Positions 32,964-41,797 of a stretch of 64,000 nt of DNA are shown here, in pieces (within the stretch, counting starts at the first letter, position 1; each line of letters begins with the position of its first letter). The position numbers and the translations under genes were made by a program. Origin of the DNA: CAZJYC01 sp964550165 (lineage in GTDB: Bacteria; Acidobacteriota; Aminicenantia; Aminicenantales; Aminicenantaceae); assembly GCA_964550165.1 (NCBI GenBank), contig CAZJYC010000002.1:1-64000 (forward strand), in the 5' to 3' direction. The notes under the pieces were generated by a model. The model saw only the letters and a list, made by a program, of their open reading frames with translations. It did no database searches and had not been told where the DNA came from.

Positions 32964-33995
32964 TTAGAGGGAGGGCCAGGAATGGGGGAAGAAGAGCTTC
33001 TCGTAGAGAGCGAGAGCATAACGGTCGGTCATCCCGGCGATGAAATCGCCAATTCTTTTCTCCAATGAATCGCCTTCAGGATAGGGTTTGATATGCTCGC
33101 CGGGCCTTTTGAGAAGATAGCGGTAAAGGTCGGTGATAATTTTCTCTGTCTTGACCAGCTCGTCCCTGGATTGGGGATTGAAATAAACTCTATCGTAGAG
33201 AAAATCGCGAAGCTCGATGACGGCTCCTTTGATCTCCTTGCTCAAGGCGATCTTTTCTAAGCCTTCATCCAGACTGGTTCCAACCACATCCTCCACCATC
33301 CTGTCAATCCGGGCGGCATGCCATTTGCCCAGTATCCGGTTAATGCGGGACGGGATATCCTTTTCCTGGATGACGCCAGCCCGGACCGCATCGTCGATGT
33401 CGTGGTTGACATAGGCGATGACGTCCGAGACCCTGACCACTTGTCCTTCCAGGGTGGAAGGCATGTTCTTCTTGCTTTCCTCAAGGATTTCTCCCCGGCC
33501 TTTGGAATGCCGGAAAATGCCGTCCCTGACTTCAAAAGTCAGGTTCAAACCTTTTCCGTCGTACTCCAGCTTTTCCACAACTCTCAGGCTCTGCGCATAA
33601 TGGCTGAAGCCTCCGGGAAGAAGCTTGGCCAGAGTCTCCTCGCCGGCATGGCCGAAAGGCGTATGCCCCAGGTCATGGCCGAGTGCAATGGCTTCGGTCA
33701 AATCCTCGTTCAGCCGGAGCGCCTTGGCAATTGTCCGGGCGATCTGGGAAACTTCCAGAGTATGGGTCAGGCGGGTCCGGTAATGGTCGCCGAAAGGAGC
33801 CAGAAAAACCTGGGTTTTGTGCTTCAGCCGCCTGAAGGATTTGGAGTGGATGATCCGGTCGCGGTCGCGCTGGAAGTCTGTCCTGAGAGGATGAAGGGCT
33901 TCAGGACGTTCCCGTCCTTTCGATTGAGAGCTCAGGCAGGCTTTGGGGGAAAGAATTTCCTTTTCTATCTCTTCGAGTTTTTCCCGGATGGTCAT
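32964..33995 (-). CDS. dgt: Deoxyguanosinetriphosphate triphosphohydrolase-like protein (343 aa)
   Basis: HD-domain dNTP triphosphohydrolase: dGTP (or other dNTP) to deoxynucleoside plus tripolyphosphate. The family start DFQRDRDRIIHSKSFRRLKH is followed by RLTHTLEVSQIARTIAKAL, which gives the first metal His. ALGHDLGHTPFGHAGE gives the HD pair and the His of the active site. DVIAYVNHDIDDAVRAG contributes the last Asp. At 343 residues it belongs to the short dGTPase-like group rather than the 500-residue E. coli type. It lies 7 bp after the DUF2284 gene and is probably co-transcribed with it. Besides dNTP pool control, members of this family deplete dNTPs in phage defence. Confidence 0.92.
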   Translation of the reverse strand: MTIREKLEEIEKEILSPKACLSSQSKGRERPEALHPLRTDFQRDRDRIIHSKSFRRLKHKTQVFLAPFGDHYRTRLTHTLEVSQIARTIAKALRLNEDLTEAIALGHDLGHTPFGHAGEETLAKLLPGGFSHYAQSLRVVEKLEYDGKGLNLTFEVRDGIFRHSKGRGEILEESKKNMPSTLEGQVVRVSDVIAYVNHDIDDAVRAGVIQEKDIPSRINRILGKWHAARIDRMVEDVVGTSLDEGLEKIALSKEIKGAVIELRDFLYDRVYFNPQSRDELVKTEKIITDLYRYLLKRPGEHIKPYPEGDSLEKRIGDFIAGMTDRYALALYEKLFFPHSWPSL

Positions 33996-34002
33996 CGATT
34001 CC

Positions 34003-34542
34003 CTATTCTATCATCAAGAAGGAATAACGGTTCATCGTTTGCTTATAGTCGTAAAGGACCTCGATCGGATAGCCTATCTCCCTAACTGTGGCGTAGACAT
34101 CGACGGCCATGGCTTCTGGAGTGGGGCGCGCAAGCCGCGGTTCCTTGCACGCCTCCCTTTTTCCCGCGCATTCCTGGCAGATGTTGCAGCTATCCAGAAA
34201 AAGGAGGAAAGCCTTCTCGTAGCCGGATAAGAAGATCTCTCGCTCCAGCTTCAGGAGCTTGAGGTTAACCTTTCTTGTCCAGACGAAGCGGTCCTCGGGC
34301 TTTTCGACTTTCTTCTGGAAATGGAAGATGACAGCTTCGTTGTATTCCTTGAAAAATCTCTCGCACTCCAAAACCGACGGGACGTTGGGAGGGCAGGAAC
34401 TTGTCTTTCCGTACTCAATGCAGCCAAACAGGCATTTCGTCCGCACCCACTGGCCGGTGACAATCTGTTTAGGGTCAATCCAGCGGAAATCGCGGAAGTT
34501 ATGGGCGATGAATTTTGCTTCAAGCTTCTTGCGATCAATCAA
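34003..34542 (-). CDS. DUF2284 predicted metal-binding protein (179 aa)
   Basis: Carries the cysteine pattern of DUF2284. KCLFGCIEYGKTSSCPPNVP sits near residue 35, and CNICQECAGKREACKEP near 120. PTPEAMAVDVYATVREIGY then closes the domain. The cysteines could hold an Fe-S cluster or zinc. Start is a TTG at 34542 with AAAGG about 10 bp upstream; no ATG is available before the conserved region. It precedes the dGTPase gene by 7 bp. Function unknown. Confidence 0.88.
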   Translation of the reverse strand: MIDRKKLEAKFIAHNFRDFRWIDPKQIVTGQWVRTKCLFGCIEYGKTSSCPPNVPSVLECERFFKEYNEAVIFHFQKKVEKPEDRFVWTRKVNLKLLKLEREIFLSGYEKAFLLFLDSCNICQECAGKREACKEPRLARPTPEAMAVDVYATVREIGYPIEVLYDYKQTMNRYSFLMIE

Positions 34543-34710
34543 ATATAGAGCCTTTCAGAGAATAGCCTTTTTCAGGGCAGCCAATTATAGCATAATCCTT
34601 GCTCAGCTTTTAGAGTATTGTCTTCTTTTTGGCTTGAATTTTTTGAGTTCTTTGATTAAGGTTTAATTTAAAAAGGGGACTGTCCCCTTTTTCAGCAGGA
34701 GAATGGAGCT

Positions 34711-35370
34711 GTGATTGAAGACAATGTCAAGAAAATCCTGGAGGAGCTTCCGGCCGGTGTGGAGCTTGAGGCTGCAGCCAAGACGCGGACTCCTGAGGAA
34801 ATCCTCATGGCAGCTAAAGCCGGAGTGCGAATCATCGGTGAAAACTATATCCAGGAAGCACGGGCGGCTTATGAAGTTGTGGGCAACAGAGTGAAGTGGC
34901 ATTTCATCGGCCATCTTCAGAAAAATAAAGTCAAAAAAGCGGTTGAAATCTTCGACATGATCGAGACCGTGGATTCTTTTGAGCTTGCCGAGGAAATCGA
35001 CAAGCGGTGCGGCCAGCAGGGTAAAGTCATGCCTATTCTCATTGAAATCAACAGCGGCCGGGAGCCGCAGAAATTCGGCGTTCTTCCCGAAGAGACAGAA
35101 GACCTCATCAGAAAAATGTCAGCGTTGAAAAATATCCAGATTCAGGGGCTGATGACCATGGGCCCGATGTTCGGCAATCCTGAAGATGCCCGTCCCTACT
35201 TTGTGGAAACAAGAAAGCTCTTCGAAAGAATAAAATCTCTCAATCTTCCCGTCGTGGAGATGAAGTATCTCTCGATGGGGATGACAAACTCCTACCGCGT
35301 CGCTATCGAAGAAGGCGCCAATCTCGTCAGAATCGGGACAAAAATTTTTGGGCCGAGGGATGAGGGCTAA
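34711..35370 (+). CDS. YggS/PROSC-family PLP homeostasis protein (219 aa)
   Basis: A fold-type III PLP-binding protein of the YggS family, which balances pyridoxal phosphate and amino/keto acid pools and has no known enzyme activity. The PLP lysine is in AAAKTRTPEEI. Other markers are IIGENYIQEARA, WHFIGHLQKNKVKKA, ETVDSFELAEEI, GLMTMGP and LSMGMTNSYRVAIEEG, with RIGTKIFG near the end. GTG start after AGGAG. The N-terminal helix is shorter than usual: the frame begins about 15 residues before the lysine strand. It ends 3 bp over the end of the convergent DUF362 gene. Confidence 0.92.
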   Translation: MIEDNVKKILEELPAGVELEAAAKTRTPEEILMAAKAGVRIIGENYIQEARAAYEVVGNRVKWHFIGHLQKNKVKKAVEIFDMIETVDSFELAEEIDKRCGQQGKVMPILIEINSGREPQKFGVLPEETEDLIRKMSALKNIQIQGLMTMGPMFGNPEDARPYFVETRKLFERIKSLNLPVVEMKYLSMGMTNSYRVAIEEGANLVRIGTKIFGPRDEG

Positions 35371-36204
35371 AAATCGTCTTCTTCTCCTCCGCCCGTTCCT
35401 CCTTCTTCCTCTTCCTCGCCAGCCTTGATTNNNNNNNNNNNNNNNNNNNNNNNNNNNNNNNNNNNNNNNNNNNNNNNNNNNNNNNNNNNNNNNNNNNNNN
35501 NNNNNNNNNNNNNNNNNNNNNNNNNNNNNNTACTCCCAGACATACTGGTCGCTGTAATGATGCGGCCCGATGCCGTGGAAGAGAGGATTGAGCATAACCA
35601 GGATGTTCAATTTTGTCTTTTCCTTCAGGCCGTAATCGAACCAGATCGTGGCCAGGTCTGCGCAGGAATCGCCGTGATAGTCCCAGGCTCGCGGCACAAA
35701 CATAATGTGGTTCTTGATGCAGGTTCCCATACCTGACCAGTGGTGGGTCCGGCCCGGCCTGGCGTTGATAAGCGCCGTCGCAGCCTGGAATATTGGATTG
35801 CGCCTCACTCCCCTGTCATCGATTCCGATGTTGCCCTCGCTAACGCCGGCATCCATAACTCTGCGCTTGATGGCCTGCTCCACTTCCCTGGTGGTTGGAA
35901 TCGGTCCCCAGACATTGCTCTTGATGCCGACAATGTCCGAAGGCTTGATCAGCATCTTCCAGGCTTTGATAACGTCCTTCTCTCCAAGCAGCGTGGTCAC
36001 CGCCTCATCGAGCATTTTCTGGATGACATCGGGATTTGGCTTTTTAAAAGAGACCAGCGCATTTTCGTCCCTGACCAGGACAACCCTGGCCTTTTTGCCA
36101 GCTTCTTCCTGTGCCCCTCTCAAGCTAAAAGTAAATGCCCCGGCCAGAGGAGCCAGCGAAGCCACCCGGAGGAAATCGCGTCTGGTGATGACTTTTTTTG
36201 CCAT
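35367..36204 (-). CDS. DUF362 Tat-exported protein, interrupted by assembly gap
   Basis: ATG at 36204, after AGGGAGAAG, begins with a twin-arginine signal (KKVITRRDFLRVASLAPLAG). The mature part contains VVGIKSNVWGP-type strands of DUF362 (SDIVGIKSNVWGPIPTTREV), then GIDDRGVRRNP and MGTCIKNHIMFVPRAWDYHG. A 100-N run (35431-35530) removes the middle of the 3' part. After it, the frame that ends plausibly reads IKAGEEEEEGGTGGGEEDDF to a TAG at 35367, an acidic tail. DUF362 proteins are often linked to Fe-S or periplasmic redox functions; true role unknown. It probably forms an operon with the DUF6599-like fragment upstream. Confidence 0.75.
35431..35530. other. Assembly gap (100 N)
   Basis: A run of exactly 100 N. 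Such fixed lengths usually mark a scaffold join of unknown true size, so reading frames cannot be carried across it. Confidence 0.95.
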
Positions 36205-36367
36205 ACTCTTCTCCCTGCTCAATGCCTGTGAAATTTATTGTACCAGATTTTTATGGATCTGTTCCAAATTTTACGGGCCAATTCAAATCGCGCTTCATGC
36301 GGAGAAAACTTCTTCCTGGCTCTCAGATTCGAATAAAACCCAATAAAATGGAAATGGCCCAAGGTCA

Positions 36368-36784
36368 TCAACCTATCTTCTTTTCGACCTTATCCAGAAT
36401 GCCCTCAGCGAAAACACTCGAAGGGGCGTTAAAGATGATGAGGAGAAAATCCCTCTTGGCTCTGGCAGCCGTCCATTTCTGATCCTCGGTCTGAACCAAT
36501 CCCGGTTCCCGTGCGTCGGGCATGTAGGCCTTGGTGAAACTCGCATAAGCCTCCGAAGCTTTCCTGAAATCCGGGTAGCGCACGCAAAGAAGGTAATATT
36601 TTTCGCCGTCTGTCCGGTAAACGCCGAGCGCGACCTCGGTTTGCTGGTCGAGGAGAAGGATGTTCTCCTCGGAGACGTAGAAATGGTAGTTCAAAATCAG
36701 ATGGGTGTGGAAATAACGCACGGTCTTTTCTGCAAGATTTTCCAGAGGCAGATAGGAAACGATGTGCGGCTTCTCCCCTTCCCT
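36368..36784 (-). CDS. DUF6599-like protein, 3' part (5' end in assembly gap)
   Basis: The minus frame below the second N run reads RYFHTHLILNYHFYVSEENI, LLDQQTEVALGVYRTDGEKY, YLLCVRYPDFRKASEAYASF, and ends with KWTAARAKRDFLLIIFNAPS and a short helix. The (Y/F)-x-S-x-x-N-I-L-x-L-x-x-x-T-(D/E) line and the RYPD...A-x-x-A-x-x-S-F line match my memory of DUF6599 proteins that neighbour DUF362. It is computationally in frame with the metallopeptidase-like gene across the gap, but the two halves look like different families. I annotate them separately. Confidence 0.6.
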   Translation of the reverse strand, partial: REGEKPHIVSYLPLENLAEKTVRYFHTHLILNYHFYVSEENILLLDQQTEVALGVYRTDGEKYYLLCVRYPDFRKASEAYASFTKAYMPDAREPGLVQTEDQKWTAARAKRDFLLIIFNAPSSVFAEGILDKVEKKIG

Positions 36785-36884
36785 NNNNNNNNNNNNNNNN
36801 NNNNNNNNNNNNNNNNNNNNNNNNNNNNNNNNNNNNNNNNNNNNNNNNNNNNNNNNNNNNNNNNNNNNNNNNNNNNNNNNNNNN
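36785..36884. other. Assembly gap (100 N)
   Basis: A second run of exactly 100 N, between a metallopeptidase-like N-terminal part and a DUF6599-like C-terminal part. True length and even gene content are unknown. Confidence 0.95.
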
Positions 36885-37729
36885 TTCATCGATATCTTAT
36901 CAAAAAGGCGTGTCATGTTTTTCAACAGGCCCGGATCCTGTTCCCCCAGAAGTTCTATAAACCGCGCTCCTCCCTCATAAAAAGTCAGCCTGTCAAAAGG
37001 CTTCTCCCGTCCGCTGTGATTTTCCGGGAGGAAAAACCTGGCCCTGATCCTGTTTTCGATGTATCGGGCGAGACCTTCTTTCCATTCCTGCATGGTCATG
37101 TATTCAAAATCTTCTTGGCTCAGAATCCTCTTGAGCTCCTCCCGGCAACGCCAGACTTCAGCCGCATCCCACGCTTCGAGCGCCTCAAAAAACCGTCCAT
37201 AGACATAGCTGAAGGAGGAATCTTCATAAGGAAAAGGATAATTCATCTCTCTTTCCAGATCTCCAGGAGAACTGATTTTCTGGATAGGGCTGGTTTCCTT
37301 TTTGACTGTATATTGATGTTGGCTCATCTGATTGCAGTGCACAAACTCATGGAAAATCACGATATAGCCTTCGAAGGAATCAAGAGTTTTTCCGGCGATG
37401 ACACAGGCGGGCTTGTTTCCATAGAAATCCAGGCGGAAAGTCGCCTGAATGCCTTCAGGTATCCGCATCCTGACCGGTGCCTCCTTGACAAAGACGTATC
37501 GTGTCTTCGAAGAGTCAAGGTCGAAAACATAGAAATGGTTCTTTTCCACGATGGCGATCGGAAAAAGTCTGTCCAGGAAAGGATGGATATCTTTAATGTC
37601 GCCTTGGATGGAAAATATTTTTTGTAAGCTTCTGTCGTACTTTGAGCTGATCTCTTTTTTATCTTTGTTAGCAAACGATATCGGATGGAGGACGACTAGA
37701 GCAAACAAAAAAACCATTATTTTTTTCAT
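36885..37729 (-). CDS. Exported HEFVH metallopeptidase-like protein, 5' part
   Basis: Starts with a signal peptide (MKKIMVFLFALVVLHPISFA). Near residue 130 it has IVIFHEFVHCNQM, an HExxH zinc-binding helix. About 90 residues later are DFEYMTMQEWKEGLARYIEN and RIRARFFLP, where the EGLARYIE helix could supply the third (glutamate) ligand as in gluzincins. The frame then runs into an assembly gap after DRLTFYEGGARFIELLG and LLKNMTRLFDKISM. Probable periplasmic or surface zinc peptidase; family not identified. The 3' end is unknown. Confidence 0.65.
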
Positions 37730-37947
37730 CGAGACCTCTTCCTGAAAGCGAAAACCTGTTGTATTCTTCCTTATATTCCTTTATGGAGTTGCATTTTATC
37801 AGAATGAAGGCAGCGCCGTAAAGAGAAAGGCCCGCAAAAAAAGGACTTGATTAAACTTTATAATTTCGATAAATTCATGTTGAAAAATGAAAATAGATAG
37901 GATAACATCAAAAAATTAATTCATACCGCACTCTTAAGGAGAAAGGC

Positions 37948-38409
37948 ATGATAAGACTTTCGACCAAGGGACGTTACGGCACCCGCCTGATGTTGAACCT
38001 TGCCCAACATTACGGCAACGGCAATGAAGCCATCATCCTGAAAAACGTATCGGACGAAGAGGACATTTCCATCCGTTATCTGGAACAGATTATCATCCCC
38101 CTCAAAATCAACAAACTCGTCAAAAGTATCCGCGGCGCAGGGGGCGGCTACACCTTAGCCCGTCATCCTTCAAAAATCAAACTGATTGAAATCCTTCAGG
38201 CCCTGGAGGGCTCCTGCTGTCTGGTGGAATGCGTTGAGGACAGCGATTTCTGCGCCCGCATGCCCATCTGCGCGGCGCATGAAGTCTGGAAAGAGGCCAC
38301 CGACCTTCTCAAGAATTACTTTGAGAGCATGACCATCCAGGACCTCATCGAAATCGCCAACAAAAAGAAAGGCAAGGACAAGCCAAAGAGTAAGTCCCGG
38401 GATCACTGA
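37948..38409 (+). CDS. Rrf2-family transcriptional regulator (153 aa)
   Basis: Winged-helix regulator. MIRLSTKGRYGTRLMLNLAQ is the family's characteristic opening, ISIRYLEQIIIPLKINKLVK the recognition helix region, and SIRGAGGGYTLARHPSKIKL the wing. Three cysteines in CCLVECVEDSDFCARMPICA match the IscR/NsrR-type arrangement that binds an Fe-S cluster, so redox, Fe-S or NO sensing is likely. AAGGAGAAAGGC precedes the ATG. It lies upstream of the cytochrome module on the same strand and is an obvious candidate regulator for it. Confidence 0.92.
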   Translation: MIRLSTKGRYGTRLMLNLAQHYGNGNEAIILKNVSDEEDISIRYLEQIIIPLKINKLVKSIRGAGGGYTLARHPSKIKLIEILQALEGSCCLVECVEDSDFCARMPICAAHEVWKEATDLLKNYFESMTIQDLIEIANKKKGKDKPKSKSRDH

Positions 38410-38641
38410 TTTCCTTATCTCAAAAAACTCGCTGCCTGCCAGAAGGCGGCAACCTTGACCTTTTTGATAAATCATAAGACCCTGTTTTCGGCTCCCATTG
38501 AAGTCGTAGCGTCAAGCTGTATGTCTTCGCGGCAAGCCATAAACTTTGTGCATGTCTTTTATAGAGTTTCTGAAAAATGCTTTCTTTCCCCAGAGTGGAA
38601 AAACAATAGAAGTCCAAAGACATGACCCTCTAGAAATATTC

Positions 38642-38670
38642 TTGACATGAGGCTATTAATATTATAAATA
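38642..38670 (+). promoter_or_regulatory. Candidate promoter of the electron-transfer module
   Basis: TTGACA (38642-38647), 17-bp spacer, TAAATA (38665-38670). The spacer and -10 region contain the AT-rich near-palindrome TAATATTATAAATATTA, a plausible operator for the nearby Rrf2 protein. The rest of the 440-bp gap upstream of the decahaem gene shows no gene. Confidence 0.45.
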
Positions 38671-38849
38671 TTATCGCTAATATATATTTTATATAAGACA
38701 CGGACCGTGAGACAGACAGCCTAAGATGAATCCTGACAAAGAATTACGTCAAACAATGAGCTGTTTCCCATTCATATCTTTCCCAGGCCATGATATAATG
38801 CGCCCGAAAAAAGGGTTTTGGATTCCTGATATAAATGAAGGAGAGGACA

Positions 38850-39728
38850 ATGGAGAAGGACAAACTATTCCTCGGGCTCGTGTTATTCGCTTCCCTCTGC
38901 TTTACCGCTCTCCTGGTAATGCCCGCATTGCGCGCTAAAGATTCTGCAGTCCGCGCGGATTATGTCGGTTCTGAGATATGCAGGGAATGCCATGAGGAAC
39001 AGTACAGGAATTACAAGATGTCCATCCACTACCTGACAGAAAAAATGAATTTAGAGGTCAAAGGCTGCGAAGCCTGCCACGGCGAAGGAAGCGCTCACGT
39101 GGATGCCGGGGGAGGAAAGGAAACCATTTTCAGCTTCAAATCTGCTGTTCCGGCAGAAATGAAGATAGAAAAGTGCTTGAACTGCCATAACAAGGAAGGC
39201 AAATACTTTCTCTTTCGCGGAAGTGACCACATGAAAGGCTCCATCACCTGCTCAGACTGCCACGATACCCATCCTGAAATGGGCCGGGATAAGCTTTTGA
39301 CGAAAGAAGGCTATAAGCTCTGTTTGAGCTGCCACCGCGAACTCGCCGAAAAGATCGTTCTCAACGAAAGGCACAGAATCGCCGAAGGCATAGTCAAATG
39401 CGTCGACTGCCACGAGGTCCATCAGCAGTCGCCGAGGGCAAGGCTTGGCGGATTTAAGCAGGAAGCCTGCTTCAAATGCCACACAGACAAGCAGGGTCCC
39501 TTTATCTATGAGCATGGAGCACTCAGAGTTGAAGGCTGCACAGCCTGCCACGAACCCCATGGCTCTGTCAACCGGTACATGCTGAGCCATCATCGGACCG
39601 CTGAGCTCTGCTTCTCCTGCCACACCGCTGTTCCCATCTTTCATAACCGGTTCACCGCTGACTCGGTTTGTACAAATTGCCATTCCACAATTCATGGCTC
39701 TCAGTTGAGTCCCTTTTTCATCAAGTAA
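38850..39728 (+). CDS. Decahaem c-type cytochrome, DmsE/MtrA-like (292 aa)
   Basis: An N-terminal signal/anchor (LFLGLVLFASLCFTALLVMP) precedes ten CxxCH haem sites: CRECH, CEACH, CLNCH, CSDCH, CLSCH, CVDCH, CFKCH, CTACH, CFSCH and CTNCH. Ten haems in just under 300 residues, followed at once by an MtrB-like barrel gene, is the DmsE/MtrA/PioA arrangement. There the cytochrome sits inside the porin and carries electrons across the outer membrane. Start chosen at the ATG at 38850, behind AAGGAGAGG, rather than the one 15 bp earlier. It is the first gene of the module 38850-47569. Confidence 0.93.
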   Translation: MEKDKLFLGLVLFASLCFTALLVMPALRAKDSAVRADYVGSEICRECHEEQYRNYKMSIHYLTEKMNLEVKGCEACHGEGSAHVDAGGGKETIFSFKSAVPAEMKIEKCLNCHNKEGKYFLFRGSDHMKGSITCSDCHDTHPEMGRDKLLTKEGYKLCLSCHRELAEKIVLNERHRIAEGIVKCVDCHEVHQQSPRARLGGFKQEACFKCHTDKQGPFIYEHGALRVEGCTACHEPHGSVNRYMLSHHRTAELCFSCHTAVPIFHNRFTADSVCTNCHSTIHGSQLSPFFIK

Positions 39729-39738
39729 GGGGGAAAAA

Positions 39739-41607
39739 ATGAAGAAAAATAGAATTTTCATTCTTGTCTTGGGAATGATAATCCTCGCCTCCTCAATTTT
39801 TTTGCGAGCCGATGAAGAGGATATGGTTAAGCTCAGCGGAAACTTTGAATTAGGCTACCGGTACGTCGATATTGAGGGAAATAAGGATAAATACTTTGAA
39901 GATTTGAACCTCAGAAAAGGGCCTCGCCTTCTGACCTTGAATTTCGACCTCCTGCCTTCAGGCAAGTATAAGAATTATTTTGACCTGCTTAACGTCTATG
40001 CAACAACTCTCGGTGGAGACCCCTTCGAGAGCTATGGCTTCACCATGAAAAAATACGGCGCTTTCAACTTCCGCTACGGTCATCGTAAATCCACGTATTA
40101 CTGCAAAGATATTATTCTTCCTCCAGGTCTCGCCGATGTCTCAACAACCACAGGAGGCGATTTCCATACCTACAACTTTGAGAGAAGCTTCGACAACCTT
40201 TATCTTGACCTCAGGCCGGCCAAAGGAACAAAGCTTTTCGTCTCTTTTGACAGGCAATCGAGATCCGGTGAAAGCACGACAACGCTCGATATCGCTCGCG
40301 ACGAATTCGAGCTCGACAGTCCTCTGGACGAGCTCAAAACAGAATATGCGGCTGGCCTCCAGGTCAATTTGAATAAATTCGATTTTTATCTTGAGGGAAG
40401 CTACCGCGACTACGAGAACAGATCAAAAATCCTCCTCCCCGGCTATTCTGAAGGCGAAAATACTGAGAATTTCACAGACCTTTTCTCTTACGAGCTCAGA
40501 GCACCCTATGACTTCACCATGCCTTTGGTCGCTGCACGAGTCAACGCCCGGCCGATTGCCAGGCTTCAGGCCACAGTCTCGTACACGCGCTCCGACTTGA
40601 ATATGGACCTGAACTACTACGAAAAGGGCCTGGGAACGAATTACGACGACACGCCTCTGGACTATGTCTCGACTGGATTTGCCGAAATCAGCAGAAAGTT
40701 CAACCTGCTCGACGCCGACCTCTCCTATATGGTCCACGAGAAAGTCTATCTTATCGGAGGATTCAGGTTTAACAGGCTCGAACAGGATGGCGAATTGACT
40801 ATTGCGGGAAGCGACCCCATAGAGTCAACGCACGAAATCAAAACCTCCATCTATGAGGCCGGCACTCAGGTTCTGCCGTTCAAAGCGCTTTCTGTCAGCG
40901 GAGGATTAAGGCTCGAATCCCGGGAAGTCTCCTATGAGCAAGAACACGGAGAAGAAGAATCCCATGAAACAAACAGAACCACCTTCTTTTTCAACGCCAA
41001 CTACGGTCTTTCGAACACACTCCGTGTGATGGCAGAATACGAGAGGGGAGCCTACAAAGGCCCTTACACCCTGACGAGTCCCACTGATTTAAACCGCTTC
41101 AAGATTCGCGCCAAATTCAAACCCATGGAGAGTTTGAATATCGTCTTCACTTTCCTGAGAAGAGACCTCAAGAATGATGATTCGGGAGGAAAGTTTGAAT
41201 CAAACACCCTCAGCGTTGACATTTCATATAGCATGAAATCCAAGATGTATCTGGCTGCCGGCTATTCAAGACTGGACATCGACACGTCCATCGCCAATAT
41301 CGTGACTTATCAATTTCAGCAGGCTCCCTGGAACATAAAATACAAAGGCGGAAACAACGTCTTCCGCGGCTCGCTCAAATATGTCATCAACAAAAATGTG
41401 TCTGCCGGGTTTATGGCTAACACTTACAAGAACTCCGGCACATGGGAGCTGGATTGGACGGACCTCGACGGCTGGATCAGAGTCACGCTTAACAACGGCT
41501 ACAGCCTCTTCCTCTCTTACAGGTACAACAACTACGACGAAACGCTGTACAACTTCGACGACTATTCCTCGCACATCTACACAGTTGGTTTTGGCTATAA
41601 CTTTTGA
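39739..41607 (+). CDS. MtrB/PioB-like outer-membrane porin (622 aa)
   Basis: A signal peptide (RIFILVLGMIILASSIFLRA) is followed by a long alternating-hydrophobic beta protein ending in a terminal aromatic strand (HIYTVGFGYNF), the sign of outer-membrane insertion. Strands such as KLSGNFELGYRYVDIEG, YGAFNFRYGHRKSTYYC and GYSLFLSYRYNNYDE fit a barrel of more than 20 strands. Length and position right after the decahaem gene (10-bp gap) match the MtrB/PioB family, which sheaths the cytochrome. The single Cys near residue 121 (STYYCKD) is noteworthy, since Shewanella MtrB has a CxxC. A terminator follows. Confidence 0.88.
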   Translation: MKKNRIFILVLGMIILASSIFLRADEEDMVKLSGNFELGYRYVDIEGNKDKYFEDLNLRKGPRLLTLNFDLLPSGKYKNYFDLLNVYATTLGGDPFESYGFTMKKYGAFNFRYGHRKSTYYCKDIILPPGLADVSTTTGGDFHTYNFERSFDNLYLDLRPAKGTKLFVSFDRQSRSGESTTTLDIARDEFELDSPLDELKTEYAAGLQVNLNKFDFYLEGSYRDYENRSKILLPGYSEGENTENFTDLFSYELRAPYDFTMPLVAARVNARPIARLQATVSYTRSDLNMDLNYYEKGLGTNYDDTPLDYVSTGFAEISRKFNLLDADLSYMVHEKVYLIGGFRFNRLEQDGELTIAGSDPIESTHEIKTSIYEAGTQVLPFKALSVSGGLRLESREVSYEQEHGEEESHETNRTTFFFNANYGLSNTLRVMAEYERGAYKGPYTLTSPTDLNRFKIRAKFKPMESLNIVFTFLRRDLKNDDSGGKFESNTLSVDISYSMKSKMYLAAGYSRLDIDTSIANIVTYQFQQAPWNIKYKGGNNVFRGSLKYVINKNVSAGFMANTYKNSGTWELDWTDLDGWIRVTLNNGYSLFLSYRYNNYDETLYNFDDYSSHIYTVGFGYNF

Positions 41608-41643
41608 GTGAGGATTGAAAATAGCCCCTCTTATTCAGATAAT

Positions 41644-41678
41644 GGGGCAGCGCCCGGAGAGGGCCTGCCCTGTTTTTT
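41644..41678 (+). terminator. Rho-independent terminator after the porin gene
   Basis: GGGCAG (41645-41650) pairs with CTGCCC (41665-41670), with an internal GCCC/GGGC extension, then TGTTTTTT. It separates the decahaem-porin pair from the cytochrome-maturation genes, so the latter may have their own promoter or depend on read-through. Confidence 0.7.
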
Positions 41679-41797
41679 CGATGTTGATCGGTCCGTTTGG
41701 AGTTTCAGGGCTCAATGAGACTTGTTTTTCGGCCGGCGAATGAACATGCGTGGCTCTTTTTGGTTTGAATAAGCCCTAAACAAAGCGGAATTTCGCC

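Noticed and set aside
32964..33995. dGTPase as a dedicated phage-defence gene
   Set aside because: It sits in a housekeeping-like context with DUF2284 and YggS; a general nucleotide-pool role is more likely.
35119..36222. Single frame reading through the first N run to 35119
   Set aside because: The part beyond the gap in that frame is Arg-rich and antisense to the YggS gene. The other frame gives a normal acidic tail and stop at 35367.
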